Position numbers and translations under genes: made by a program. 55,457 nucleotides of DNA, taken from NCBI GenBank assembly GCA_013215775.1, contig JABSQO010000012.1, positions 1 through 55,457 on the forward strand. Direction: 5' to 3'. Shown in pieces: positions 8,737-18,015 of this stretch; position 1 is the first letter of the stretch; every line of letters begins with the position of its first letter. Origin of the DNA: Piscirickettsiaceae bacterium (GTDB lineage: Bacteria > Pseudomonadota > Gammaproteobacteria > Nitrosococcales > Methylophagaceae). Below the pieces are notes generated by a model that did not search any database, had not been told where the DNA came from, and worked only from the letters and a program-made list of their open reading frames with translations.

Positions 8737-9437
8737 ACAGGAGACAAAACTTGACGAACAAATGGAATAGTTAATCGACGCTTTTCAATCATTGAAGCTT
8801 TATCCAACTGTTGCAATAGCTGTATTAATTCACGCATATCACGACTTTGGTGACGTAATAAATATTGGGCAACTTCCTCTGGTAGCTCTAATCCACGTGC
8901 TTGTGCTTGAACAATCAATACCTGTTGTTTAGCCGTATCATCTAAGGTTTCAAGTTGATAGATTAATCCAGTAGCTAAGCGAGAGCGTAAGTCAGCGAGC
9001 TGAATATCCGTCATTGCAGGATTAGATATTGACGCTACAACAAGCCGACACCCGGCGTCTTGCAATCGATTAAAACAATGAAAAATGGCCTCTTCCCAAT
9101 CCTTTAAGCCCACTATAGCCTCTAGTTCATCAATACACAGTAAATCTAATTGCTCTAATGATTGCAATACTTCGGGTGATGTCGTGGCCACTAGTTCAGA
9201 TAAAGGCAAATATACAGTTCGTTTCCCTGACTGTTGCATTTGTTCTGTCATTGCAATTAATAGATGAGATTTTCCTGATGCGTGACCACCCCATAAATAC
9301 AAAAAAGCGATTGTTGATTGATCACAAAAATCAACCAAGGCTTGTTGTAATTCTGGCTGAGTAAAATAGAAATTAGACAGCCGATAAACTTGCTGTGGAT
9401 TTAAGCTCAGAGGTAATTGAGTTGCTAATGATTGCAC
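8733..9437 (-). CDS. hda: DnaA regulatory inactivator Hda
   Basis: 234 residues, a DnaA-like AAA+ domain without the DNA-binding domain. The N-terminal sliding-clamp-binding hexapeptide is QLPLSL (7-12). Walker A is GGHASGKSH (50-58) and Walker B LLCIDE (99-104), with a sensor-type segment DLRSRLATGLI further on. Hda with the beta clamp stimulates ATP hydrolysis by DnaA and so prevents re-initiation of replication. Its stop overlaps the start of the RpfE-like gene, and it follows the AI-2E permease by 12 nt. Confidence 0.93.
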   Translation of the reverse strand: MQSLATQLPLSLNPQQVYRLSNFYFTQPELQQALVDFCDQSTIAFLYLWGGHASGKSHLLIAMTEQMQQSGKRTVYLPLSELVATTSPEVLQSLEQLDLLCIDELEAIVGLKDWEEAIFHCFNRLQDAGCRLVVASISNPAMTDIQLADLRSRLATGLIYQLETLDDTAKQQVLIVQAQARGLELPEEVAQYLLRHQSRDMRELIQLLQQLDKASMIEKRRLTIPFVRQVLSPV

Positions 9438-9449
9438 TGATGTTCACCG

Positions 9450-10520
9450 CTACGAATACATTTGACTAGTCAAATAATGTTGATGTGCATGTCGGAGCAA
9501 AACCATGATAACTGCCGCGACAGGTAACGCTAACAATACACCTGTAAAGCCGAATAATTGCCCACCTGCTAACACCGAAAAAATAACAGCTACAGGGTGT
9601 AAACCAATACGCTCTCCAACAAAACGGGGTGTTAATACCACCGCTTCAATTGCTTGAGCAAAACCAAACACACCGATAACCATCAATACTGGAAACCATT
9701 CATGGAATTGGAAGAATGCCGCGGCACCCGCTAGACCAATACCAACAATTAAACCTAAATAAGGCACAAAACTAACAACACCTGCAATCACCCCGACTAA
9801 TAAAGCCAATTCAAGGCCAATGATTGTAAGTCCAATAGTATAAATAGTGGCTAATGCGAGCATGACCATAACTTGCCCACGTAAGAACGCCGCTAACATC
9901 TCATCACATTCTAGGGATAATTCGATACATTTTGTCGCATAACGACGCGGTAATAGTTCTCTAACCCGTACGACTAATAAATCCCAATCACGTAGTAAAT
10001 AGAATGTTAATACGGGCACTAAAATCAGATTCACTAACCACTGTAAAACTATCACTCCAGATCGTGTCATATAACTAAAGACACCGCCGGCTACTTGCCC
10101 TACTTCTGCCCAATAATTACTTAATGCCTGTTTGATAGTATTAATATCGAATAGCTCGATAGGAAAACCCAACGATGTTAACCATGGCGTTATGCTGGAA
10201 TGAAGCATGACCACATACTCAGGCAAATGACTAAATAGCGAGCCTATTTGCGCGGTTAACAGTGGTAGCAACACTAGCAGCATGGTTAAACAAATGACCA
10301 GTATCACAGCAAATACAATTGATACTGATAAAGTGCGAGAAAGTTTTTTAGCTTCTAATTTATCAACTAATGGATCACCAAAATACGCCAGTAACGCTGA
10401 AATGAAAAAAGGCATTAATACCGCTGAAAGTTGATAAAACAACCAACCCACCACTACGATAACAATCGCTAATAACAGCTTATTGCTGTCAGATATTATT
10501 GATTTTTGAGCTGCTGCCAT
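9450..10520 (-). CDS. AI-2E family (PerM-type) membrane permease
   Basis: 356 residues from ATG 10520. It has about eight membrane helices arranged as in AI2E_transport proteins: an N-terminal pair, a soluble stretch between about residues 100 and 150, then a helical block including VSFVPYLGLIVGIGLA and a C-terminal HPVAVIFSVLAGGQLFGFTGVLLALPVAAV. Family members export AI-2 or act as Na+/H+ antiporters; the substrate here is unknown. A GTG at 10535 is an alternative start. Either start overlaps the phosphatidyltransferase gene (end 10496) by 25-40 nt, suggesting coupled translation. Confidence 0.88.
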   Translation of the reverse strand: MAAAQKSIISDSNKLLLAIVIVVVGWLFYQLSAVLMPFFISALLAYFGDPLVDKLEAKKLSRTLSVSIVFAVILVICLTMLLVLLPLLTAQIGSLFSHLPEYVVMLHSSITPWLTSLGFPIELFDINTIKQALSNYWAEVGQVAGGVFSYMTRSGVIVLQWLVNLILVPVLTFYLLRDWDLLVVRVRELLPRRYATKCIELSLECDEMLAAFLRGQVMVMLALATIYTIGLTIIGLELALLVGVIAGVVSFVPYLGLIVGIGLAGAAAFFQFHEWFPVLMVIGVFGFAQAIEAVVLTPRFVGERIGLHPVAVIFSVLAGGQLFGFTGVLLALPVAAVIMVLLRHAHQHYLTSQMYS

Positions 10521-11056
10521 GTCCGTAATCCCCACACCACAATATATTCTGTACCACTATTCAATACACTTGCCATTACTAACCAGATGCCAATTGTAAC
10601 GACTGATTGCAATTGTGGTAGCCACTGTTGTTGCAATATCACTAATAACACTAAAGCAATCTGCAATACCGTACTAATCTTACTACTCCAAAGAGGTAAT
10701 AATTTATATGACCCTACTCGATAATGGTATGCCACAGCACCTACAATGATCATTAGATCCCGTGCTAGTACCAACCATAACAGCCACATGGGTAATAATG
10801 TTAACCATGCCAGTGCCGCAAAACTGACAACAAGCAGTAACTTATCAGCTAATGGATCGAGTATTGAACCTAATCGCGATTCCCAATGATAATGTTTTGC
10901 CAAAAAGCCATCTAATCCATCTGAAAACCCTGCAATAGCAAACAATATTAGCGCTACTACAAACTGCTCTGTGAGTAATGCCCAGAGTACTGGTGCAACC
11001 AACACAATCCTCAGTAATGAGATCAGATTTGGTATATCTGACCGATTTAAGGTAAT
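10496..11056 (-). CDS. CDP-alcohol phosphatidyltransferase family protein (unusual start)
   Basis: Polytopic membrane enzyme carrying the family signature SDGLDGFLAKHYHWESRLG followed by SILDPLADK. This is the D-x2-DG-x2-AR-x8-G-x3-D-x3-D motif, with AK in place of AR. Such enzymes transfer a phosphatidyl group from CDP-diacylglycerol to an alcohol, such as glycerol phosphate in PgsA. The conserved N-terminus (DIPNLISLLRIVLVAP) is readable upstream of the first GTG at 11005, yet the frame holds no ATG, GTG or TTG between 11005 and the stop at 11075-11077. I place the start at ATT 11056, with ATT 11059 as alternative; GTG 11005 would remove the conserved N-terminus. It is translated within the operon, overlapping the DUF2066 stop. 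pgsA identity is not claimed. Confidence 0.8.
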   Translation of the reverse strand: MTLNRSDIPNLISLLRIVLVAPVLWALLTEQFVVALILFAIAGFSDGLDGFLAKHYHWESRLGSILDPLADKLLLVVSFAALAWLTLLPMWLLWLVLARDLMIIVGAVAYHYRVGSYKLLPLWSSKISTVLQIALVLLVILQQQWLPQLQSVVTIGIWLVMASVLNSGTEYIVVWGLRTWQQLKNQ

Positions 11057-12099
11057 AATCGGTATCTCATCACATTAAAAGGATTATATGAATTATCTGC
11101 CAATAACACATGGTCGATAGCTAATGTTCGATTGAACACAGCAATCTCGCCTTTAAGTCCGATCGTTACCTCAAGTTTATCTGTCTCTAGGCTAACTAAT
11201 TTAACATCAGAAACATACTGTAGGTTTTTCAAATAATTGATTGCGCGTGAATAATCAGAATAGTCATTCACGTTACTAATTTGTAATGAATATTCTTGAT
11301 CATATTGGCTGGTAACAACTTGAGTAAAACGCCTCGCCAAGCGATCGGTTAATTCATCGATACCATCATTTAAAGCACGCTGCATACCTCCACGTGATTG
11401 CCATTGGTCTGATTCGTCATTAACATGAGATTGCCAACGGACTTGTAGTGCTCCATTATCTGAAATTGACACTCGTGCCATTAAAATGACTTGCGCAGCA
11501 TATCGTTGCGAAGCTTGTAAAACGGCTTCTGGAAAACCAGCCCACAAATCCGCAAATTGCACTTGATTTTGGTCTTGCAAATCCATTAATGGCATCAACA
11601 TCGGTAAGCCACGACGCTCTGTAGCCTTCATTATTGCTGCCGGAATATCACCATCGATCTCTTCTGCACCTAGAATATGTCGACTATTCCCATCGTCTAC
11701 GGCTAACCATAATAAAACCTCAGGTCGAGAGTTACTCCATATAGGTAACCCGAGATTAGTTAATGATTTATTCAAACTGTCTTCATTAAATTTTAACAAC
11801 ACCTCTAACTTATCAGGTTGCGTTAAATCATCGCTAATCGTATTAACGCGGCGATATTGGTATTGCTGAATAAGCTTTTCCGTTTGAGCCAATATTGGTG
11901 ACACATCAACTATGTCAAGTGCGGCTCGATCGCCCACTACTTTAAGGACTACTTGTCGCAATACTTCAGGAGCAACAAGGCGGCGTTCTTGCTCACTCTG
12001 GCTCGATACAGGAAAATGTGATTGGTATAAATCACTCACCTCAGCAGCGAAGCTATTGGCAGTGAATAGTGAAATTAGGACAAAAAATAATCTATGCAT
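11047..12099 (-). CDS. DUF2066 domain-containing exported protein
   Basis: 350 residues with a clear signal peptide ([19 protein letters not shown], cleavage near residue 19). The mature part begins with [20 protein letters not shown] and has a long mixed alpha/beta body. This matches DUF2066 proteins found next to purM in Pseudomonas and relatives. Function is unknown; export to the periplasm is inferred. It is the first gene of the minus-strand operon ending with recJ, and is divergent from purM with a 64-nt gap that must carry both promoters. Confidence 0.85.
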   Translation of the reverse strand: MHRLFFVLISLFTANSFAAEVSDLYQSHFPVSSQSEQERRLVAPEVLRQVVLKVVGDRAALDIVDVSPILAQTEKLIQQYQYRRVNTISDDLTQPDKLEVLLKFNEDSLNKSLTNLGLPIWSNSRPEVLLWLAVDDGNSRHILGAEEIDGDIPAAIMKATERRGLPMLMPLMDLQDQNQVQFADLWAGFPEAVLQASQRYAAQVILMARVSISDNGALQVRWQSHVNDESDQWQSRGGMQRALNDGIDELTDRLARRFTQVVTSQYDQEYSLQISNVNDYSDYSRAINYLKNLQYVSDVKLVSLETDKLEVTIGLKGEIAVFNRTLAIDHVLLADNSYNPFNVMRYRLLP

Positions 12100-12163
12100 T
12101 GTGGTATTCTATCACGCTGTTTTTATTGGCGTGAATGCCGATTTTTTACTTCAGGAATTTACC

Positions 12164-13222
12164 ATGACAAACACCGTGGACTCCACGAGCACATCTCTTA
12201 GTTACCGCGATGCTGGTGTTGATATCGAAGCAGGTAATGCATTAGTAGATCGTATTAAACCTTTCGCCGCGAAAACACGTCGGCCAGGCGTTATGGCGGG
12301 TTTGGGCGGGTTTGGAAGTATGTTCGAATTACCACTAGATCGCTATAAGCAACCAGTATTAGTATCCGGAACGGACGGTGTCGGCACAAAACTTAGGTTA
12401 GCTATTGAATCTGGCATTCACAATACTATTGGTATTGATTTGGTGGCGATGTGCGTAAATGACATCATTGTTCTAGGTGCTGAACCTCTTTTCTTCTTAG
12501 ATTATTACGCCACAAGCAAACTTGATATTGATGTCGCCACATCCGTCATTTCGGGCATTGCTGATGGTTGCCTGCTTGCTGGCGCAGCTTTGGTAGGTGG
12601 TGAAACTGCTGAAATGCCAAGTATGTATAGCGAAGGCGATTATGATTTGGCTGGTTTTTGTGTTGGTGTGGTCGAAAAAGACAATGTTATTGATGGTAGC
12701 CAAGTGCAAGCTGGCGATGTACTGATTGGTCTGGCCTCATCAGGACCACATTCGAATGGCTACTCATTAATCCGCAAAATTCTAGAACGAAGTAAAGAAT
12801 CATTATCGTCACCATTTGAAGATAGCACCCTTGGTGAACAACTGCTAGTTCCAACTAGAATATACGTTAAATCATTGCTTCAACTTCATGATAAAATTAA
12901 TATTCATGCCATCTCCCATATTACTGGCGGAGGCTTGTTAGAAAATATTCCACGAGTCTTGCCTGATAATGTAAACGCTATACTTGATGCTAATAGTTGG
13001 CAACGCCCGGCCATTTTTGATTGGCTACAACAGCAAGGCAATGTTGTTGATGAAGAAATGTATCGCACCTTTAACAATGGCATCGGCATGGTTGTTTGTG
13101 TCGCTGCAGAAGATGCGAATAAAACAGTCGAATTGCTGACTGAATTAGGTGAATCTGCTTATCAGATTGGTCATATTGAAGCATCTACCCAATCAACACC
13201 TGAAGTCATTATTACTGCTTAA
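12164..13222 (+). CDS. purM: Phosphoribosylformylglycinamidine cyclo-ligase
   Basis: 352 residues from ATG 12164 ([10 protein letters not shown]), chosen because AGGA at 12153-12156 precedes it and because the family begins with SYRDAGVDI soon after. The open frame further upstream runs antisense through DUF2066 and is not used. Motifs are the N-terminal [28 protein letters not shown] (ATP/Mg region) and [11 protein letters not shown]. It makes AIR from FGAM in purine synthesis. Its stop overlaps the purN start by 1 nt (TAATG). A short inverted repeat CACGC/GCGTG at 12113-12133 lies in the presumed leader; no PurR-like box was recognised. Confidence 0.96.
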   Translation: MTNTVDSTSTSLSYRDAGVDIEAGNALVDRIKPFAAKTRRPGVMAGLGGFGSMFELPLDRYKQPVLVSGTDGVGTKLRLAIESGIHNTIGIDLVAMCVNDIIVLGAEPLFFLDYYATSKLDIDVATSVISGIADGCLLAGAALVGGETAEMPSMYSEGDYDLAGFCVGVVEKDNVIDGSQVQAGDVLIGLASSGPHSNGYSLIRKILERSKESLSSPFEDSTLGEQLLVPTRIYVKSLLQLHDKINIHAISHITGGGLLENIPRVLPDNVNAILDANSWQRPAIFDWLQQQGNVVDEEMYRTFNNGIGMVVCVAAEDANKTVELLTELGESAYQIGHIEASTQSTPEVIITA

Positions 13223-13803
13223 TGGTTAATTCTACTAACAAACCCGCTGTTGTTATCCTAATTTCAGGTCGTGGTAGCAATATGATCTCTATTGTTGAAG
13301 CGACCGAAGATAAGAACCTGCCGATCACCGTTGCTGCAGTCATCAGTAATCGACCCGATGCTGCAGGTATAAATTATGCAAAAAAAAGAGGTATAGCGAC
13401 AGCTATCATTGATCATAAAGAATTTACATCACGTGAACTATTTGATCAGGCCTTGGCACTAGAAATAGACAAATATGCTCCTGAACTAATTGTATTGGCT
13501 GGTTTTATGCGTATTTTGACAACTGAATTCGTTGAACATTTTGCGGGAAAATTAATTAATATTCATCCGTCATTATTACCAAAATTTAAAGGCTTGCACA
13601 CACATCAGCGGGCAATCGATGCAGGTGACAAAGAGCATGGAGCCAGCGTCCATTTTGTCACGGCAGAACTTGATGATGGCCCTGTTGTCCTACAAGCACG
13701 AGTTCCTGTTCTAGCGGATGATACCGCGAGCACATTAGCTAATCGAGTATTAGAACAAGAACATTCACTCTACCCAGAAGCAATTAGGCGATTAGTCACT
13801 TAG
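13222..13803 (+). CDS. purN: Phosphoribosylglycinamide formyltransferase
   Basis: 193 residues, slightly shorter than the E. coli enzyme. Phosphate-binding ISGRGSN lies at 14-20. Catalytic residues are N113 and H115 in INIHPSLLP and D151 in AELDDGP. It formylates GAR with 10-formyl-THF in purine synthesis. It is translationally coupled to purM (stop/start overlap of 1 nt) and followed 28 nt later by the DUF3108 gene, the same order as in Pseudomonas. Confidence 0.96.
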   Translation: MVNSTNKPAVVILISGRGSNMISIVEATEDKNLPITVAAVISNRPDAAGINYAKKRGIATAIIDHKEFTSRELFDQALALEIDKYAPELIVLAGFMRILTTEFVEHFAGKLINIHPSLLPKFKGLHTHQRAIDAGDKEHGASVHFVTAELDDGPVVLQARVPVLADDTASTLANRVLEQEHSLYPEAIRRLVT

Positions 13804-13831
13804 GCATTCACCTAAAGTTGTATTAAAAACT

Positions 13832-14596
13832 ATGGCAAAAATAGTCAGTCTACTTCTACTATTACTCCTATCTCAAGGAATTATTGCTCAAGATTTTCCT
13901 GATTTTTCAGCTAATTATTTAGTTAAATTAAATTCTCTCCAAGCCGGAGAACTTAAACAGACTCTCAGCACAAATAATGATGGCTCCCGGGTTTTTAAGT
14001 CGTCAACACAAGCCAAAGGTGTATTTGCTTTCTTTAAGCCTGATCTTGTTGAAGAAACCAGCATATGGCGCCAACAAGGGGATATTATCATTCCTCAGTC
14101 ATATCTATATCAACGTACAGGTGGCAAAAAAGATAAGTACATACAGCTCAATTTTGATTGGCCAACAAATCGTCTCCATATCAATGATAGAAAACAACCC
14201 TCGTCATTAAAATTAGAACAAAAAACATTGGATAAACTAGTCTATCAATTTGCACTTATGTCCGATCTAGCTGATCATAAAACAACATTTAACTATCGTA
14301 TTGCCGATGGTGGAAAGCTTAAAACATATACCATAGAACTACTTGGAAAAGAAATTATCACTACCCCTCTTGGTAAAATCGAAACAATAAAACTTATTCG
14401 AAAACGTGAACAAAAAAAAGAACGCCAAACAACGCTATGGTGTGCTCCAGCATTAAATTATTTACCCGTTAAGCTTGAACATATTGAAAAAGGTGGAACC
14501 GTCTTCACTGCAGTACTTCGTCGCCTTAAAGGTATCAATATTGATGATGCGTTTAGTCCACTTAAACAAAGTACAATGAAAGTGGATATACCATGA
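13832..14596 (+). CDS. DUF3108 domain-containing exported protein
   Basis: 254 residues. The signal peptide MAKIVSLLLLLLLSQGIIA is followed by the typical DUF3108 opening (DFSANYLVKLNSLQAGELKQ) and the conserved TPLGKIETIKLIRKRE with a following WCAPALNYLPVKLEH. The family is periplasmic and of unknown function, perhaps lipid or envelope related because of its beta-barrel-like fold. It is conserved downstream of purMN. Its stop overlaps the nudF start by 4 nt (ATGA). Confidence 0.88.
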   Translation: MAKIVSLLLLLLLSQGIIAQDFPDFSANYLVKLNSLQAGELKQTLSTNNDGSRVFKSSTQAKGVFAFFKPDLVEETSIWRQQGDIIIPQSYLYQRTGGKKDKYIQLNFDWPTNRLHINDRKQPSSLKLEQKTLDKLVYQFALMSDLADHKTTFNYRIADGGKLKTYTIELLGKEIITTPLGKIETIKLIRKREQKKERQTTLWCAPALNYLPVKLEHIEKGGTVFTAVLRRLKGINIDDAFSPLKQSTMKVDIP

Positions 14597-15186
14597 GCAA
14601 AAAACAATTCTCTATCATCAATGAAACCATTCGCTATGAAGGTTTTTTTAGTTTAAAAACAATTGAATTGAAACATACGCTCTATAAAGGAGGATGGAGC
14701 AACACTCTCACTCGTGAATTATTTCATCGTGGTAATTGTGTTGCGGTATTACTTTACGATCCTATTCGTGATGAAGTCGTGATTATTGAACAATTTCGTG
14801 TTGGGGCGATACAATTTCCAGATCAAGCATGGCTATTGGAAATAGTAGCAGGAGCAATTGAAATTGGGGAAACTGCTGAAGAAGTTGCTTATCGCGAATC
14901 AGTCGAAGAGGCAGGTTGTGAGATCCAAGAATTAATAAAAATCAATGACTTCTTCACCTCTCCTGGCGGGACATCAGAACTACTGACGCTTTTTTATGGC
15001 AAGGTAGATACCAGTCGAGTTGGTGGAATTCATGGTCTAGAACACGAAGATGAAGATATCTCTGTGACTACCATGAAGTTCGAAAAGGTTTATCAATTAC
15101 TGCTTGATGGCAAGATTTTATCCGCGATCCCAATTATTGCTATTCAATGGTTATATATTCATCGAGAACAGTTGCGTCAAGCATAG
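14593..15186 (+). CDS. nudF: ADP-ribose pyrophosphatase, NUDIX family
   Basis: 197 residues. The Nudix box spans 87-109: G87-x5-E93-x7-R101-E102-x2-E105-E106-x-G108, all catalytic positions present. The N-terminal strand exchange region (KGGWSNTLTRELFHRG) and PGGTSELLTLFYG downstream are typical of NudF, which hydrolyses ADP-ribose to AMP and ribose-5-phosphate. It is last in the purMN-DUF3108-nudF run and ends 6 nt from the converging mutarotase gene, with no visible terminator. Confidence 0.88.
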   Translation: MSKKQFSIINETIRYEGFFSLKTIELKHTLYKGGWSNTLTRELFHRGNCVAVLLYDPIRDEVVIIEQFRVGAIQFPDQAWLLEIVAGAIEIGETAEEVAYRESVEEAGCEIQELIKINDFFTSPGGTSELLTLFYGKVDTSRVGGIHGLEHEDEDISVTTMKFEKVYQLLLDGKILSAIPIIAIQWLYIHREQLRQA

Positions 15187-15192
15187 TGTTAT

Positions 15193-16095
15193 TCAGCGAA
15201 TAGAGTAACTTGCTTGCAAACAATGTATTCCGCCCGCAGGTATCATAATCACATCACCGTCAGCATTAGCAGCTTCAACACCTATAAAGACTTTGTAATC
15301 TTCATCTTGTAAATCAACCATTGATTCTGCAGTATTTTTCCAAGGATTCCAAATCACAGCGGTATTGCAGCCTCTTGATTCCATAACTATTTTCCGATTA
15401 ATATCCAAATCATCGACTATTAACTCTTCTGGTGAAGATTGATACACCCGATCTGTTTCAGCTGTAATGACGACATCACCTACTTGTGTTTTATGGACAA
15501 AATTATCTGTTTTATCCACATAAGAAATGCCGTTCAGATTAGCAATTGTCAGATTATTAATATTGCCAACATTTAAATACGCATGAAGTGCTTGCGTAAT
15601 CTCAAAGGATTTTCTGCCGGTATTTTTTGTCGTTAATTTGATTTCTAGTTTTTCACTCACTGTGATGTCAAGTTTTAACTCGAACTTATATGGCCAAACG
15701 GCAACACTATCATCAGTATCATATAAGCCTAGTGTCACAACAGTACTGCCATCTGTATTTTCCATCGTAGCGAGTACTTTCCACTGTTGATTACGTGCAA
15801 ACCCATGTGCTGGCCGCCCATAACCCGAGGTGTCGTCCGCGAACCAAGGCCAACAAATCGGTATGCCTCCCCTTATCGCTTTCCCTTGTTGATAAATGGC
15901 TTTTTTACTCAAATATAATAAATCTTCAGTTTGACCATGAGGAAGGTAAGAAAGGACTTGACCACCATAAATTGAAATTTTGGCACTAGCATATTGATTA
16001 ACAATATTCATCATTATGAAACCATTTTCTAACTCAAAATTAATCTGATTTTGAGTACCAAATTGTTCATTTAATTGTGCAAGTGTGTTGTACAT
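15193..16095 (-). CDS. D-hexose-6-phosphate mutarotase (YeaD type)
   Basis: 300 residues with the aldose-1-epimerase-like fold. Segments supporting it are YGGQVLSYLPHG (44-55), GGIPICWPWF, GRPAHGFAR with the likely catalytic His, and ITQALHAYLNVG with a second His, then VIWNPWKNTA and DEDYKVFIGVEAAN near the C-terminus. It interconverts alpha and beta anomers of glucose-6-phosphate-type sugars in the cytoplasm. It lies downstream of the slyD terminator at 16122-16152, so it probably has its own promoter in the 100-nt gap. Confidence 0.9.
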   Translation of the reverse strand: MYNTLAQLNEQFGTQNQINFELENGFIMMNIVNQYASAKISIYGGQVLSYLPHGQTEDLLYLSKKAIYQQGKAIRGGIPICWPWFADDTSGYGRPAHGFARNQQWKVLATMENTDGSTVVTLGLYDTDDSVAVWPYKFELKLDITVSEKLEIKLTTKNTGRKSFEITQALHAYLNVGNINNLTIANLNGISYVDKTDNFVHKTQVGDVVITAETDRVYQSSPEELIVDDLDINRKIVMESRGCNTAVIWNPWKNTAESMVDLQDEDYKVFIGVEAANADGDVIMIPAGGIHCLQASYSIR

Positions 16096-16121
16096 GTCTT
16101 AATTTTTTGTCCCATTTAAAA

Positions 16122-16152
16122 CAAAAAAGACGAGCTATCAAAGCTCGTCTTT
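16122..16152 (-). terminator. slyD terminator
   Basis: Perfect 11-bp stem (16126-16136 with 16142-16152, AAAGACGAGCT / AGCTCGTCTTT) and 5-nt loop. On the minus strand it runs into a T tract (A run at 16123-16128 on the plus strand). It is placed 45 nt after the slyD stop. Confidence 0.88.
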
Positions 16153-16196
16153 CGTCATGAAAGTACAGTTAAATCCCTATACTTCAAGTTTACTGC

Positions 16197-16679
16197 TTAG
16201 TGGTGATGACCACCTTCACCATGAACATGACCATGCTCAAGCTCTTCTTTACTAGCTTCACGGACTTCGCGGATAGTGACATCAAAGTTAAGGTGAACAC
16301 CCGCCAAAGGATGATTACCATCAACTGTGACCATTTCTTCTTCTAGTGCTACAACCGTTACCATTACTGGACCTTGATCCGTTTCAGATTCGAACTGCAT
16401 GCCCAATTCAATATTATCAATACCGGCAAATAATTCACGAGGCACTTCTTGTTTCATATCCTCAACATGCTCACCATAACCATCTTTAGGCTCAATACTT
16501 GCTTTCACCTCATCACCTGCTTCTTTCCCCAACAAAGCATCTTCTAAACCATTGATAATGTTTCCAGCACCATGTAAATAAGCTAATGGACCCGCACCTT
16601 CTGAGCTATCAATCACTTCACCTTCATTATTTGTCAGTGTGTAATCGATCACCACTACATTATTTTCTGCAATTTTCAT
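16197..16679 (-). CDS. slyD: FKBP-type peptidyl-prolyl isomerase SlyD
   Basis: 160 residues. The N-terminal FKBP half (NNVVVIDYTLTNNEGEVIDSS, then PLAYLHGAGNIINGLEDALLG) is interrupted by the insert-in-flap chaperone domain (KDGYGEHVEDMKQEVPRE). It ends in a short His-rich tail (EHGHVHGEGGHHH). SlyD catalyses prolyl isomerisation, acts as chaperone and binds Ni/Zn through the tail, helping [NiFe]-hydrogenase maturation in E. coli. The tail here is shorter than in E. coli and lacks its cysteines, so weaker metal storage is inferred. It follows icd by 24 nt. Confidence 0.93.
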   Translation of the reverse strand: MKIAENNVVVIDYTLTNNEGEVIDSSEGAGPLAYLHGAGNIINGLEDALLGKEAGDEVKASIEPKDGYGEHVEDMKQEVPRELFAGIDNIELGMQFESETDQGPVMVTVVALEEEMVTVDGNHPLAGVHLNFDVTIREVREASKEELEHGHVHGEGGHHH

Positions 16680-16703
16680 TTTTGTTCTCCCAAAATATCT
16701 TAT

Positions 16704-17957
16704 TTACATTTGTTTAATAACAGCTGCTGCATAATCACTACAACTTAATGCTTCTACACCCACCATTTCAGCTAAATCACACGTCACTTGTGAATTACCT
16801 ATTGCGCCAGCCACTCCTGCAACCACTAAATCTGCCGCTTCAAGCCAACCAAGGTGACGTAACATCATCTCTGCTGATAAAATTAGTGATGAGGGATTGG
16901 CCATATTTTTACCCGCTAATGCAGGGGCAGTACCATGCGTCGCCTCAAACATAGCAACTGTATCAGATAAGTTAGCGCCTGGTGAAATACCAATTCCCCC
17001 TACCTGTGCAGCCAATGCATCCGAAATATAATCACCATTCAAATTAAGTGTAGCTACTACATCATAAGACGTTGGGTGTAATAAAATCTCTTGCAAAAAA
17101 GCATCTGCAATACAGTCTTTAATCACAATTTCTTTGCCCGTATGTGGGTTTTTGAATGATTTCCATTCTCCACCCTCTAAGGATTTTGCAGCAAATTCTT
17201 TTTCTGTTAGATCATAGCCCCATTGCTTGAAGCCACCTTCAGTGAACTTCATGATATTGCCTTTATGGACAATTGTCACCGAGTCACGATCATTATCAAT
17301 AGCGTATTGCACCGCTTTACGCACTAAACGCTCAGTACCCTCTCGTGACACAGGTTTAATACCAATACCTGACGTGTCTGGGAATCGTATTTTAGTGACT
17401 CCCATTTCATCTTGCAGGAATGTAATGAGCTTTTTCGCCTCATCACTTTCCGCAGGCCACTCAATACCAGCATAAATATCTTCTGAATTTTCACGAAAAA
17501 TCACCATGTCGATCTTTTCAGGCGCCTTAACAGGACTGGGCGTGCCAGGATAATATCGAACAGGACGTTGGCAAACATATAAATCTAAGGTTTGGCGTAA
17601 AGCAACATTCAAAGAACGCATACCGCCGCCCACAGGCGTCGTTAAAGGTCCTTTAATGGAAACAACATAATCTTTTAACGCTTGATATGTTTCTTCTGGC
17701 AAAAATTGATCATTACCATACGTTTTTGTCGCTTTTTCACCTGCGAAGACTTCCATCCACGCCATCTTACGATCACCACTGTATGCTTTAGCTACTGCGG
17801 CATCAATGACATCAATCATTACCGGAGTTATATCAACACCAATACCGTCTCCTTCAATAAAAGGAATAATCGGATTATTGGGTACATCTAAGGAAAAATC
17901 GGTATTCACACGAATAATAGAACCATTATCCGGTACACTGATGTTTTCGAAAGCCAT
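16704..17957 (-). CDS. icd: NADP-dependent isocitrate dehydrogenase
   Basis: 417 residues, E. coli Icd type. [13 protein letters not shown] (33-45) opens the family signature. [16 protein letters not shown] contains S115, equivalent to the E. coli serine phosphorylated by Ace[15 protein letters not shown] and [14 protein letters not shown], then [17 protein letters not shown], are substrate/cofactor segments. It converts isocitrate to 2-oxoglutarate and NADPH. It is divergent from rluE with a 58-nt gap; AGGAG precedes the ATG. The icd/rluE head-to-head arrangement is the same as in E. coli. Confidence 0.97.
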   Translation of the reverse strand: MAFENISVPDNGSIIRVNTDFSLDVPNNPIIPFIEGDGIGVDITPVMIDVIDAAVAKAYSGDRKMAWMEVFAGEKATKTYGNDQFLPEETYQALKDYVVSIKGPLTTPVGGGMRSLNVALRQTLDLYVCQRPVRYYPGTPSPVKAPEKIDMVIFRENSEDIYAGIEWPAESDEAKKLITFLQDEMGVTKIRFPDTSGIGIKPVSREGTERLVRKAVQYAIDNDRDSVTIVHKGNIMKFTEGGFKQWGYDLTEKEFAAKSLEGGEWKSFKNPHTGKEIVIKDCIADAFLQEILLHPTSYDVVATLNLNGDYISDALAAQVGGIGISPGANLSDTVAMFEATHGTAPALAGKNMANPSSLILSAEMMLRHLGWLEAADLVVAGVAGAIGNSQVTCDLAEMVGVEALSCSDYAAAVIKQM

Positions 17958-18015
17958 TAATTTAGGCTCCTAACAATTAAAAGCCGCACATTTTAACACA
18001 TCACCTCTCGTTCAA

